NCBI GenBank assembly: GCA_964394665.1
Contig: CAYMYN010000001.1
Span: 186,001 to 250,000, forward strand
Direction: 5' to 3'
DNA from: CAYMYN01 sp964394665
Lineage (GTDB): Bacteria > Planctomycetota > UBA1135 > GCA-002686595
DNA: 64,000 nucleotides
Shown in pieces: positions 8,861-19,100 of this stretch. A program made the translations under genes and the position numbers. Position 1 is the stretch's first letter, and each line of letters opens with the position of its first letter. A model generated the notes under the pieces. It did no database searches and was not told where the DNA came from. It saw only the letters and a program-made list of their open reading frames with translations.

Positions 8861-10341
8861 GACCCGACGCCATGGTCGAGGGACGTACCGTATTCACGCA
8901 GATCGACGCGCGCGCCCGATCCGCGCGCGACGAGGCCGCCGCGATCGGCGCGCGGCTCGAGGCGCTCTTGGGCCAACTCACGGCGGCTACGCTGGAGCGC
9001 CTGCGCGCGACCCGGGAGCTCGCGCAGTTGCGCGTGCATCAACTCGACGCGCGCGAGTTCGTCGAGCAACTCGACGGCGCCGACCGCGCCGCCCTCGAGC
9101 ACCTCGAGCGGCGCCGAGTCGAACGGGAGCGGCTCGAAGCGGAGCTCGGGAGCGCGCACGGCGAGCTCGAGCGCCTCATTCGCGAGCGCGATGCCTCCCT
9201 GGCGGCCCGTGACGACGCGGACGAGGCGCTCGATGCGCTCGAGCTCGAGGTCCAGGCGCGCCTGCGCGCAACCGACGACTATCGCGCCGCGGAGACCACG
9301 GCGGCGCTGGCCCTCGAGCACGCGAAGAACGCGCGCTCCAAGGCCGAGGCTGCCGCTCAGGACCGCGAGACCAAGCGTCGCCCGTACGAAGGCGATCGTC
9401 TGTTCATGTACCTCTGGCGACGCAAGTTCGGGCTGGGGAGCTACACCAAGGTCGGCCTGACGCGCGCCCTCGACGCATGGGTTGCACGACTCGTGCGCTA
9501 CGACGACGCCCGGCGCAACTACCATCTCTTGCTGACCCTCGCGGATCGCCTGGGGGAGCACGCACGGGCGCAGGAGGAGACCGCGAACGCCGCCGCGCTG
9601 GATCTCGCGGCTCGCGAGGAGACGGCTCTCCTCGCCGCCGGTGCGAGCGCGCTGCGCGAGGTGCTCGCGGCGCGCGAGCGCGAGCTCGCGGCCGCCGAGA
9701 AGGCGCTCGAAGACGCGCAGGAGCGGGTCCCCGCCCTCGAGCAGCGCCTGGCGACGTTCTCGAGCGGCGCCGATGCGCACACGAGCGCCGCGATCGAGAC
9801 CGTGGCGCAGCACATGCTCGGCGAGAGCTCGATCCAGCTCGACCGCGAGGCCGCGAGCACCCGCGGTACGCAGGACGACGTCCTGGTCACGCGCCTCATC
9901 GCCGCGCGCGGCGCCGTCGGGCGCCTCGAACGCGAGGTGAACGCCCTACGCGAAGCCCATGCGCAGGCGCTGCGCGTCTCGAACGAGTTCATCGAGCTCG
10001 AGCGCCGCTACCGAGCCAAACGCTACGACTCCCGCGACTCGAGCTTCGGCCCGGGCCTCGTGCTCGGCGTCCTGCTCGACCAGGTCGTTCGAGGACTCCT
10101 GACCGGCGGTCGCGCCTTCGAATCGCTCGAACGACACCACACGCGTCGTCCGCGCCCCCACGACGGGGATTTCGGCGTGCAGCTCGGGCGCGCGCTGGCG
10201 CGCTCGATGAAGGGCGCGTCCATCGGTCCCTCGATCGGTCCATCGGCCTCGAAGTCGACCGGTACCTCGTTCGGCGGAGGCGGGTTCCGCACGGGCGGGA
10301 ACTTCGGCGGAGGCGGCTTCAAGACCGGCGGCCGATTCTGA
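8857..10341 (+). CDS. Coiled-coil protein with Gly-rich C-terminal tail, third gene of the module
   Basis: A 494-residue protein dominated by Ala/Glu/Arg-rich coiled coil (about residues 15-150 and 225-390). Between them is a conserved-looking patch (YEGDRLFMYLWRRKFGLGSYTK). A short hydrophobic stretch (FGPGLVLGVLLDQVVRGLL) at about 395-415 precedes a low-complexity Ser/Gly/Phe tail (GGGGFRTGG repeats). The GTG at 8857 overlaps the upstream TGA (GTGA) and fits translational coupling; an ATG at 8872 is an alternative that removes five residues. No enzymatic motif is visible. The aromatic-glycine tail could mediate self-association, but that is speculation. Its partners are the two genes immediately upstream. 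Confidence 0.78.
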   Translation: MRPDAMVEGRTVFTQIDARARSARDEAAAIGARLEALLGQLTAATLERLRATRELAQLRVHQLDAREFVEQLDGADRAALEHLERRRVERERLEAELGSAHGELERLIRERDASLAARDDADEALDALELEVQARLRATDDYRAAETTAALALEHAKNARSKAEAAAQDRETKRRPYEGDRLFMYLWRRKFGLGSYTKVGLTRALDAWVARLVRYDDARRNYHLLLTLADRLGEHARAQEETANAAALDLAAREETALLAAGASALREVLAARERELAAAEKALEDAQERVPALEQRLATFSSGADAHTSAAIETVAQHMLGESSIQLDREAASTRGTQDDVLVTRLIAARGAVGRLEREVNALREAHAQALRVSNEFIELERRYRAKRYDSRDSSFGPGLVLGVLLDQVVRGLLTGGRAFESLERHHTRRPRPHDGDFGVQLGRALARSMKGASIGPSIGPSASKSTGTSFGGGGFRTGGNFGGGGFKTGGRF

Positions 10342-10385
10342 CTGGAGTCGTTGCCTGAATCACACCTCCGCGAGCTTCTCGTGTT

Positions 10386-11039
10386 CTAGAGCCAGGACCA
10401 CCGATGGCGGTTCGCATGGTGGACGCCGCGCGCCATGAGCGCGAAGGCCACGGCGCCCTCGCCGGTCAGGATGCTGATCGGACCGTACCCCTCGAAGCCG
10501 GGGTTGTGAGCCCAGCCACCGCGTTGTTGCGCGGCGTCCTTGGGGTAGGAGTCGGGGTGCGACTCGCGCACGCGCGGATTCACCTGCTCGAGCCGCATGT
10601 ACTGCGAGGCGAGCAGGGAGTCGCGGATCTCGGCCAGCTCGGGCAGCACCCACGGCTCGCCGGTCGCGAGGTGGTACTCCGCGAGCACGATCGCGGCGCT
10701 CATGTAGCGCCAGTGGATCAGGTCGGAGCGATCCACGGCCGCGGTCGTGCGCGCATGGGAACGGGCGTTGCGCTCGACCGCGGCGAGGTGCGCGGGGTCG
10801 CCGCTCGCCAGCAACGCCAGGGGCGCGAAGAGGTCGCGCAGCTCGTCGCCCCAGGAACCGTCCTCGCGCTGTTGCTCGAGCACATGCACCAGCAAACGCG
10901 CGACGATCGCCGCGCTGCGCGGGCAGTCAGCCGGGAAGTTGGCGCCGAAGGAGGGCCGCGCCTGGCCCAGGTCGAGCTCCACGTCGACCGCCGCGCCCTC
11001 GCGCTGCAGGGCGAGCACCGCGACGAACAGACCGGCCAT
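10386..11039 (-). pseudogene. Truncated DUF6288-type gene remnant
   Basis: The frame encodes about 217 residues resembling the middle of planctomycete DUF6288 proteins: the segment after a PDZ domain (FGANFPADCPRS), an alpha-barrel region (QREDGSWGDELRDLFAPLALLASGD, HWRYMSAAIVLAEYHLATGE) and the glycine-rich GWAHNPGFEGYGPISILTGEGAVAFALMARGV. Full members are several hundred residues longer at both ends. Here the PDZ part is missing upstream and the protein stops shortly after ARGVHHANRH. The frame is open further upstream to 11231, but that part has no coding character. I therefore read it as a gene fragment rather than a working gene. The 276 bp between it and the next gene (11040-11315) hold only short frames without recognisable content. 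Confidence 0.6.
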
Positions 11040-11315
11040 GCGCAACGGAACTCGGGTGGCACGGGGACGCACGGTTCGACCTCGGGTGGCGTGGCGTACA
11101 CGCTCCGTATGGCCAGCATGCTCTCCAACCCGGTCCCCGGATTGGCCACAACCGGCTCGAGGTTGGCCTCCTGATGTGGCACGCTCAGATCCAGGGTAAC
11201 GGCTTGGCGCATCGCGCGTGCAGAGCCGCACTCCGGTTCGGCCGACCTCGAGGTCGCGGTTACATGATCTTCCTGGGCGGGCTGCTGGGGGGAACGTGAG
11301 GCCGGCGCTCGGAGC

Positions 11316-13226
11316 TCACCGCCCCTCATCGCCTCGACGCACGACGACGTCGTGTACCGCGGGCGGGACCCCCGCTTCGACCGCTATCGTCAGGGGCTCG
11401 GCCCAGGTTCCGTCATCGAGCGTGGGGAAGGTCAGGACGAAACGGGCTGGCTGTGTGACTTCGAAGAGGGCTTCGCGCAGCCGCCGCTTCGACCGTGAGT
11501 CGCCCTTGAGTCTCATCGATCGGCCCGCGACCGAACTGCCGCCGCCCAGTGCCACGACTTCCACGTCGAAGCACCAGGGGAGGTCGACCAGGGTACCAGC
11601 CGCATCGACCCCCCTGAGCGTGAAGCCGTGGGAAGCATCGAGCGCGACCCGCACATGATTCCATCCCACCGTCACCGACAAGTTCCGGCGGGTGGCCGGC
11701 AACCTGGAATCAAGAACGTGCAGGACGAGCTCGCCGGGCAGGCTAACGAGGGTATAAATCCCTGGTTCCTCGTTGCGCTGCGCAACACCGAGCGTCTCGC
11801 CGCTCGGTGAACTCGCTATCAGGTGAACCCCGCTCTGGGGCTGTCCCCCCTGCTCGATCTCGACAACGGTGACCGCCACCGGTGGAACGACGATGTCCAC
11901 GGTGGTCGTGGAGCCGCCGGTTACCTGAGTGGGCAACTCGATGCCGAGTGGAGCTACGGTGAGGGTGTACTGCCCGGCGGGTATTCCCTCCAAGGACCAT
12001 GTCCAGGTCGCCTCGTCCCCTGGGGAAGCTTGCATTCGCTCGAGACCCAGGTACTTGAGGTCGACCCGGAGGGCGTGGAATGCCGGAGTGGAGGGCTCCT
12101 GGCTCAACGTCAGCGCCAACTGCCCATAGGCCTCGGTCGTGCTCCACAGGCCGGGCGCCTCGACCTTGAAGGACCCCGCAAGCCGACCACGGTCCGCCGC
12201 TTCGACCTGCGGCGGCATCCGCAGCTTGGCGAAGGCTGTTTCCCCCGCCACGAGCCTGACGGTTTCGGACCTGGATATCACGGTCGACTCCCGCGGGAAG
12301 CTCTCGAAGGAGGCCCACACCTCGCAGTCGCCAGGCGGCAGCCCTGCGATTCGGTGAACCGCGGCGTCGAGCTGGCCGTAGACACCCAAGCTCCGACCGC
12401 CTTGCATGATGTGCAGACGCAGGTCGCGCGCTGGCTTGTGATCCTCGAGCGTGACCTCGAGCGCCGCCCCAGGGGCCAGGGTGACTTCGATCGGATGCTC
12501 CGACATCGTCGTGGATGCCGGAATCAGTGCCCAATCGTGTCCTGGAGCCGTCACCCAGTACCCGAAGGCGTCTACCGGGAGGGCCGGCAGGTACTTCCAG
12601 GGAATCACATCCGTTCCGCGTATACGCGCCATCACGTCCAGGTTCCCCGGGTGACGCAACTTCGCCTCCTCCGATCCTCGCGGGCCCATGGGATTGCGGT
12701 GCACAGCGAGATCTGCGAGGAACTCCCCTGTGCTTGACCTTGCCGCTACGAAGACCCCTTCGTAAGCGAAAGCACGGAGCGGGACCATCGGATCGACGCT
12801 GCTGACGTCCATCGGCATGAAGGCCAGTCGCTGCTGGCCCCTCCACACTTCCTCGATGCGCCAGCCCTCGGCGCTGCCGCGCCATGGCATCGTCCAGGCA
12901 CCAGCATGGACAAGGGCCTCCATCTCCGCACCTTCCGTGCGCGCGACGATCCGGCCCTCAGCAAGGAACTCTGGTGCACTCGAAGCTGCGTGCTGGACGA
13001 AGACCAGACCGGCCAACACGGAGTCAGGGTCGCTCACCGCAGCGGTTCGGGCGAGATGGGGATCGCCGAGGCTCGCTCGCTCTTCGGCTGGGCGAGGATC
13101 GTCGACCTTGGCCGTCTGAATGAAGCGGACCGGTCCTTGCGGATCAGGTGGTTGTTTGAACCATCCGACTATCGCCCAAGCGACCAGCAAGGAAGCTGCC
13201 CCACCCGCGATGATCCGCTTCTTCAT
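11316..13226 (-). CDS. Membrane-anchored protein with carboxypeptidase-regulatory-like domains
   Basis: A 636-residue protein with an N-terminal signal anchor (residues 3-22, KKRIIAGG...LLVAWAIVGW). The rest is exported and made of beta-sandwich-like units: segments such as GIPAGQYTLTVAPLG, PGAALEVTLEDHKPARDLRL and VTVVEIEQGGQPQSGVHLIAS are typical of carboxypeptidase regulatory-like (CarboxypepD_reg) repeats found in planctomycete surface proteins. No catalytic site is visible. Codon use is less GC-biased than in neighbouring genes, with more A/T at third positions, which may indicate recent acquisition. It follows the Cys-rich frameshifted gene by about 48 nt on the same strand, so the two may share a transcript. 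Confidence 0.7.
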   Translation of the reverse strand: MKKRIIAGGAASLLVAWAIVGWFKQPPDPQGPVRFIQTAKVDDPRPAEERASLGDPHLARTAAVSDPDSVLAGLVFVQHAASSAPEFLAEGRIVARTEGAEMEALVHAGAWTMPWRGSAEGWRIEEVWRGQQRLAFMPMDVSSVDPMVPLRAFAYEGVFVAARSSTGEFLADLAVHRNPMGPRGSEEAKLRHPGNLDVMARIRGTDVIPWKYLPALPVDAFGYWVTAPGHDWALIPASTTMSEHPIEVTLAPGAALEVTLEDHKPARDLRLHIMQGGRSLGVYGQLDAAVHRIAGLPPGDCEVWASFESFPRESTVISRSETVRLVAGETAFAKLRMPPQVEAADRGRLAGSFKVEAPGLWSTTEAYGQLALTLSQEPSTPAFHALRVDLKYLGLERMQASPGDEATWTWSLEGIPAGQYTLTVAPLGIELPTQVTGGSTTTVDIVVPPVAVTVVEIEQGGQPQSGVHLIASSPSGETLGVAQRNEEPGIYTLVSLPGELVLHVLDSRLPATRRNLSVTVGWNHVRVALDASHGFTLRGVDAAGTLVDLPWCFDVEVVALGGGSSVAGRSMRLKGDSRSKRRLREALFEVTQPARFVLTFPTLDDGTWAEPLTIAVEAGVPPAVHDVVVRRGDEGR

Positions 13227-13274
13227 CTGGAAAGTGCCCGCAAGCGATGGTGCCTTCTCACAAGGTGCTGATCC

Positions 13275-13693
13275 TCAGTGAGGGTCGGGTACCGGAACGA
13301 CGCATGGGGAGCAGCAGATCCAGGCCGTGTCGGTGGAACTGAAGAGGATGAACACTCGATAGGTCCGTCCAGAACATCCGCTCTCCGGAGGGCCCTCGAC
13401 GACATAGGTCACCGGGTCGCCGACATCGCCGTGTACCGAGCGCGAACATCCGGTACCAGGACACTCAGGGCAGGTGAGATTCTGCACCGCAATCTGGACA
13501 GCGCCTTCGATGCCGTCGTCGATCGACGCTAGGGCATCTTCCTGGCTACAGAAGGGCTGGCTCACCGCTGCGGCCGGCAGGGGCTGGGGCAGGCTGCACT
13601 GAGCGCACGAGGGTCCGCTGGCGGCGCCCAAGTCCGCAGGGTGTCCGAGAAGGAGTGCCAAGAGCCGCCAACCGTCAAGAGGATGGATCGCAT
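13275..13693 (-). pseudogene. Cys-rich secreted protein gene with apparent 1-nt frameshift in the signal peptide
   Basis: The frame ending at 13275 encodes a small Cys-rich protein (CAQC, CPECPGTGC, CICCSPC-like pairs) but its in-frame ATGs (13733, 13766) give no normal signal peptide. A different frame begins with ATG at 13691-13693, preceded by GGAG at a 6-nt distance, and reads MRSILLTVGG. Moving by one base near 13665 joins it to LLALLLGHPADLGAASG, which together make a textbook signal peptide. One missing base at about 13664-13666 therefore seems to break the gene. It could be a true mutation or an assembly error in a GC-rich site. If no frameshift exists, the start is 13733 and the N-terminus is unexplained. 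The function is unknown; the eight or more cysteines suggest a disulfide-rich exported protein. Confidence 0.5.
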
Positions 13694-13780
13694 GCCGTGC
13701 TCCGGGTATTGCTTGGGTTGCCTTGCTTGTCATCCGCGGCCCCGTGGCCGCAGCTGAGGCGCGCATCCTACAACGATTGC

Positions 13781-13810
13781 CACGAACACGAACACGAACA
13801 CGAACACGAC
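13781..13810. repeat. Hexanucleotide microsatellite, four CACGAA units plus CACGAC
   Basis: CACGAA occurs four times in tandem followed by CACGAC. It lies in the 240-bp stretch between the Cys-rich gene and the membrane protein gene (13767-14006). On the plus strand it would encode alternating His-Glu in an open frame, but that frame lacks other coding character. No convincing gene was found in this stretch. Confidence 0.8.
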
Positions 13811-14006
13811 TACGGCCGCCGTAAGCGACTTAGCGGCATAGGGTTAGGCGACGTCGGATTCTTCGTTTTCCATCTGGGCGGAGGCCACTTTGTCCGGCCT
13901 GGAACGGAGCAACGCCTTCAACTCCGCCTTGTGTTGGGTGGCGATTGCGCATCTAGCTGGGCCTCTCCTGGTCGCCGTTCCAGCAGGCCAGGAAGTGCAC
14001 CCGGTC

Positions 14007-14597
14007 CTATCCCCCCCTCGCGAAGAGCAGGCGCAGTAGGACGTGGGTCGGGAGGAAGACGAGCAGCGGATAGGCGAGCAGCACCAGCGCGAGGTAACGA
14101 CGAGCGGACATCCGCGTCTGGGGGTCGTTGCCGAGGCCGCGCACCCAGTTGATGTTCTTGGCGGGGTCGGTGAGGCCATAGCTGGCGAGCAGCACGGCCC
14201 AGCCCAGGAGCACCATCGCCGGCAGGGCGCGCGGGTCGTAGCCCAGGCGCGCGAGCAGGAGCACCATCACCGGCAGCAGGACGACGTGAAAGAGCGAGAG
14301 TCCACGCAGCCAGAGCGGACGATCGCGCTCGAACATGTAGTCGGTCAGCCCGCTCACGCGTTGGCCGGTGAGCAGTTGGACGAAGAAGCTCACGTTCCAG
14401 AGCACCTCCGGGAGGAACACACCGACCGAGAGCACGCTGGCGAGGAACGCGTCCTCGAGCCACAGCGCCGGCACGAGGCCGATCAACGCCACGTCCGAGA
14501 ACCACAGGTAGTTGCGCCAGCCGTAGCGCACCCAGTAGACCGCCAGCACCAGGACCGCCATCGCGGTGTAGGCGAACTTCAGCCAGAGCGGGATCAT
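14007..14597 (-). CDS. Conserved polytopic membrane protein
   Basis: A 196-residue protein with about six membrane helices and no signal peptide: LKFAYTAMAVLVLAVYWV, NYLWFSDVALIGLVPALWL, LASVLSVGVFLPEVLWNVSFF, LSLFHVVLLPVMVLLLARLG, LPAMVLLGWAVLLASYGLT, YLALVLLAYPLLVFLPTHVLL. I recognise it as a planctomycete family of uncharacterised membrane-associated proteins, in which the short motif TDPAKNINWVRGLG is conserved. The ATG at 14597 was chosen because the protein starts directly with the first helix; an upstream in-frame start would add 33 Arg/Pro-rich residues. It stands alone: the next gene is 299 bp away on the other strand. The 299 bp (14598-14896) show a G-run and no further feature. Confidence 0.75.
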   Translation of the reverse strand: MIPLWLKFAYTAMAVLVLAVYWVRYGWRNYLWFSDVALIGLVPALWLEDAFLASVLSVGVFLPEVLWNVSFFVQLLTGQRVSGLTDYMFERDRPLWLRGLSLFHVVLLPVMVLLLARLGYDPRALPAMVLLGWAVLLASYGLTDPAKNINWVRGLGNDPQTRMSARRYLALVLLAYPLLVFLPTHVLLRLLFARGG

Positions 14598-14896
14598 CGG
14601 CGGGGTCGCGGCGCGGGAGCGGCGGGGACGGGCGGGCGGCGGGGTCCGGATGCTAGCCGCGGGCCGTTCGATCGGGCGCCTGCTCCTCCTTCCCACGCCG
14701 TGGGTCGCGCTCCCCCGAGCGGGGGGGGGTTACGCGAAACGGGCCGGAAGCGGCACAATCCGCGCGCCAGGACCCGGCCCCGACACGGGACCGGGCTCGG
14801 TGGATCCCCCTCCCCGCGCCTGGCCGGGAAGCCGCCCTCGGACGAACGCGATCCCTTGTCCCCTCTCGACGAACTGCCAAGGAGACCGAATCCAAG

Positions 14897-16003
14897 ATGC
14901 GAGCCTTCCTCCTCACCGCCCTGACCCTGCTGGGCCTGGTCAGCACCGCCCCTGCCCAGGACCGCATGAGCGAATACAGCCGCGAGTTCCAACGCGGCAT
15001 CGAGGCCCTCACCGCCGGCAAGCACGACGAGGGCATCGCGGCCTTCGAGCGTTGCCTCGCGATCGTGCCCAAGGACCCCGTCAGCGCCTACAACATCGCC
15101 TGCGGCCGGGCGCTGAAGGGCGAGAGCGACAAGGCCTTCGAGTGGCTCGACAAGAGCGCCGAGTGGGGCTTCGGCAACATCGACGGCCAGATCGAGCACG
15201 CCCAGAAGGACGGCGATCTCGCCTCCCTGCACTCCGACGAGCGCTTCGGGCGCTACATCGAGCGCATGAATGCCCTGCGCGCCAAGGTCGTCGCCTTCGC
15301 CAAGGATCCCGCGGTCCACGTGCCCACGGCCCTCGAGGGGGCGGCCGAAGTCGGCCTGCTGGTCGTGCTGCACGACACCGGCAAGACCAAGAACGACGTG
15401 CTCACGGGCCACTGGCGCGGGGTGGCCGAAGCCGCGGGGCTCGTGCTCGTGGCGCCCTCGGGCCTGCACCCCATGGAGGGCGACCCCGAGCGCGGCATGA
15501 CCTTCGTGCGCGACTTCGGCGCCTATCGCCAGCGCCCCTGGCTCGACGAGAAGCCGATCCTGGACGCGGTCACGACGGTCAAGAAGACCCACAAGCTCGA
15601 CGCGCGGCGCGTGTACCTCGTGGGCGAGGGCAACAGCGCGCCGGTGGCCTTCAACGCGGCCGTCAGCTCGCCCGGCCTGTTCCGGGGCGTGATCGTGTGC
15701 GACGGCCCGATCCTGCCCGAGGTCTCGGCCTCGAAGGCCGCCAACGCGGGCAAGATGGGCCTCGCCGTGCAGGTGCTGCTGCGCCCGGGCACGGCCCAAG
15801 CCCTGCCCGCGCCGCAGATCGAGCCGATGGCCGCGGACCTGCGGACGCGCTTCGCCGAGTGGGGCCTGCGCGGCGAGGTGCACGTGCTCCCGCCGGCCGA
15901 GTTCCAGGCCGATCCCTACAAGGCCGCGCTCGCCAAGGCGCTCGGCCAACTCGCCCCCGCCGCCGCCACGGGAGTCCCCGCCGAAGCCGGCGCCGCGCAC
16001 TGA
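14897..16003 (+). CDS. Secreted TPR plus alpha/beta-hydrolase-like protein, probable missing nucleophile
   Basis: A 368-residue protein with a signal peptide (residues 1-20, cleavage after APA). Residues about 25-110 form TPR-type helices (EFQRGIEALTAGKHDEGIAAFERCL; DPVSAYNIACGRALKGESDKAFEWLDKSAEWGF). From about 145 a hydrolase-like fold follows (GLLVVLHDTGKTKNDV ... RRVYLVGEGNSAPVAFNAAV). The position expected for the GxSxG nucleophile elbow reads GEGNS, so the active serine seems to be Gly. A binding rather than catalytic role is therefore plausible. AAGGAG lies about 12 nt upstream of the ATG. It precedes the PSD1-DUF1501 pair by 136 nt on the same strand. Confidence 0.72.
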   Translation: MRAFLLTALTLLGLVSTAPAQDRMSEYSREFQRGIEALTAGKHDEGIAAFERCLAIVPKDPVSAYNIACGRALKGESDKAFEWLDKSAEWGFGNIDGQIEHAQKDGDLASLHSDERFGRYIERMNALRAKVVAFAKDPAVHVPTALEGAAEVGLLVVLHDTGKTKNDVLTGHWRGVAEAAGLVLVAPSGLHPMEGDPERGMTFVRDFGAYRQRPWLDEKPILDAVTTVKKTHKLDARRVYLVGEGNSAPVAFNAAVSSPGLFRGVIVCDGPILPEVSASKAANAGKMGLAVQVLLRPGTAQALPAPQIEPMAADLRTRFAEWGLRGEVHVLPPAEFQADPYKAALAKALGQLAPAAATGVPAEAGAAH

Positions 16004-16139
16004 CCCCCGATCCTCGCTCCACGGGGCGGTCGCCCGTTCCCCAGGGAACGGCCGGCCGCCCCGCCGCGTTCGCGCCGCGGTCCGACGCGGGCCCTCGGGT
16101 CTGGCGCGGAGCGCGCGGGGCGCGGATGATGCGGGTCGC

Positions 16140-19100
16140 ATGAGGGCGCGCGCCGCAGTCGGGTTCGGGGTGGTCTGGGTCGGGATCGCGGTCGGAGCGT
16201 TCGCCGGAGGGGGGCTCGAGGACGAAGGTCCCGAGCGGGTCTCGTTCGGCCGTCAGGTGCGGCCGATCCTCTCGGACCGTTGTTTCGCCTGCCACGGACC
16301 CGACGCCCAGGGGCGCGAGGCGGGCTTGGCGCTCGACAGCTTCGAGGGCGCCACGGCGGAGCTCGAGGGCGGGCGCCGCGCGGTCGTCCCGGGCGAGCCC
16401 GAACGCAGCGAGTTGCTCGCCCGCGTGACCGCCAGCGACCCGCGCCGACGCATGCCGCCCGTCTCGAGCGACAAGGTCGTCACGGCGCAGGAGGTCGAGC
16501 TCCTGCGGCGCTGGATCGAGCAGGGCGCGTCGTACGAGCGGCACTGGGCCTTCGTGGCGCCGACGCGGCCTGAGGCGCCGACGGTGAGCGACGTGGGTTG
16601 GCCGCGGGACGGGCTCGATCGCTTCGTGTTGGCGCGTCTCGAGGCCGAGGGGCTGGCGCCCGCGCCCGAGGCCGCGCGCGAGACGCTGCTGCGCCGCGTC
16701 ACCTTCGACCTCACGGGGCTGCCGCCCAGCCCCGAGGAGCTCGACGCCTTCCTCGCCGACGGGCGCCCCGACGCCTACGAGCGCGCCGTCGAGGGCCTGC
16801 TCGCTTCGCCGCGCTACGGCGAACACATGGCGCGTTTCTGGCTCGACGCGGCGCGTTTCGGCGACACGCACGGCCTGCACCTCGACAACGAGCGCAACCT
16901 GTGGCCCTGGCGCGACTGGGTCGTCGACGCGCTCAACCGCAACCTGCCCTACGACCGCTTCGTGGTCGAGCAGCTCGCCGGGGACCTCCTGCCCGACGCC
17001 GACCTCGCGACGCGCGTCGCCAGCGGATTCAATCGCAACAACCCGACCACCGGCGAGGGCGGGCTGATCGTCGAGGAGTACCTGGCGAAGTACGCCATGG
17101 ACCGCGTCGACACGTTCGGCACGGTGTTCCTCGGCTTGACGCTCAACTGCGCGCAGTGCCACGACCATCGCTACGACCCGCTGCCCCAACGCGACTACTA
17201 CCGGCTGCTGGCGTACTTCGACTCGCTCGCCGAGGCGGGCTCGGACGAGAACGCTCTCGCTCCGCCGCCCAGCCTGCGCGCGCCGGACGGAGCCCTGGCC
17301 GGAGAGATCGAGCGCGCGACGGCGCTGGCGCGCGCGGCCCGCGAACGACTCGAGGGGCCCGACCCCGAGCTGGACGCGGCGCAGGCGGAGTGGGAGGCGC
17401 GCCTGCGGGAGCGGCTCGCGGGCCGCTGGACCGTGCTCGAGCCGATTGCGGCGCGGGCCAGCGGCGGCGCCGAGTTCGAGACCCTGCCCGACGGCTCGCT
17501 GCTCGTGCGCGGTCCGAACCCCGAGCGCGACGTGTACGAGCTCGAGCTCGACACGGACCTCGCCGACCTGCGCGCCCTGCGCCTGGAGGCCCTGACCCAC
17601 CCCGAGAACCCGCTGGGAGGCGTCGGCCGCGCCTACAACTCCAACATCGTCCTGACCGGCGTCGAGCTCGCCTGGGCCCCGCGCGGGAGCAGCGCGGCGC
17701 CCCGACCCGTGCCCCTGGTGCGGGCGCGCGCCGACTTCAGCCAACCTGGCTTCGACGTCGCCGCGACCCTCGACGAGGACCCGGTGAGCGGTTGGGCCGT
17801 CGGCGCGCGCATCGAGGATCGGCGGGCCGAGTTCTTCGCCGCCCAGCCCTTCGGTTCCGCCGACGGCGCGCGGCTCTTCCTGCGCCTGCGCTTCGAGTCG
17901 CCCCACGTCCAACACGCCCTCGGCCGCCTGCGGGTGTCGGTCAGCTCCGACCCGACCCTCGCGCCGGTGGTGCTCTCTCCCTGGCGCAGCCTGGGCCCGT
18001 TCCGCGCGTCGAACGGCGATGAGGCCTTCGCGACCGACTTCGTCGATCCGACCGAGATCGACACGCAGGCGAGCGTGACCCACGCCGCGGCCGGCGACGC
18101 GCCGCTCGCCTGGGTCGAGCGCCCCGAGTTCGTCGACGGCCCGGTGCACTCCCTCGGCGACGCGGAGCATGCCGTCGTCTACCTGCAGCGCACGCTCGAG
18201 AGCCCCGACGCGCGATCCCTCACGCTCGCGCTGGGGAGCGACGACTCCCTGCGGGTCTGGCTGGACGGCGCGCCGCTGCTCTCCAAGCGCGTCGCGCGCG
18301 CTGCCGCTCCCGACCAGGACCGCGTGGTGCTCGAGCTCACCCCTGGCAGGCACGAGCTGCTGCTCGCGGTGGTCAACGACCGCGGCGGCTTCGCCTTCGC
18401 GTCGCGCATCGTCGGCGAGGACCTGGGTGGTCTGCCGTTGGAGCTCGAGCCCTCGCTCGTCGCGGCGACCGAGGAGCAACCGGACGACGGGGCCGCGCAG
18501 GCGCTGCGCTCGCACTTCCGTCGCCATCACTCACCGACCTGGCGCTCGGAGCGGGTGCGGGTCGAGGAGCTCGAGGCTGCACGGCGAGAGCTGGAGGAAC
18601 GCGCGCCCCTGACGATGGTCAGCGCCGACCTCGAACAGCGCCGCGAGACGCGCGTGCTCGTGCGCGGCCAGTACGATCAACCCGGGGAAGCGGTCGATCC
18701 CGGAGTGCCCGGCGTGCTCCATGCGTTGCCCGCGGACGCGCCGCCGAACCGCCTGGGGCTCGCGCGCTGGGTCGTCGACCCCGCCAATCCGCTCACGCCG
18801 CGCGTCACGGTGAACCAACACTGGCAGCGGTTCTTCGGCACGGGTCTGGTGGCGACGCCGGAGGATTTCGGCTCGCAGGGCGCGCTGCCCACGCACCCCG
18901 AGCTGCTGGACTGGCTGGCGCTCGAGTTCGTGGAGAGCGGCTGGGACGTCAAGGCCCTGCACCGGCGCATCGTGACCTCGGCGACCTACCGCCAGGACGC
19001 GCGCGTGACGCCCCGACATCTCGAGCGCGACCCCGCGAATCGACTCCTGGCGCGCGCCCCGCGCCCGCGCCTCGACGCCGAATCGATCCGCGACGCAGCG

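Noticed and set aside
13655..14152. Plus-strand frame with a His-Glu repeat
   Set aside because: The repeat is a CACGAA microsatellite; the remaining frame has no coding character and lies over a frameshifted gene and a membrane-protein gene.
13844..14180. Minus-strand frame with a lysine/alanine-rich tail (HKAELKALL...)
   Set aside because: Only the last about 35 codons look protein-like; the frame then overlaps the membrane-protein gene in another frame. Could be a remnant but not supportable.
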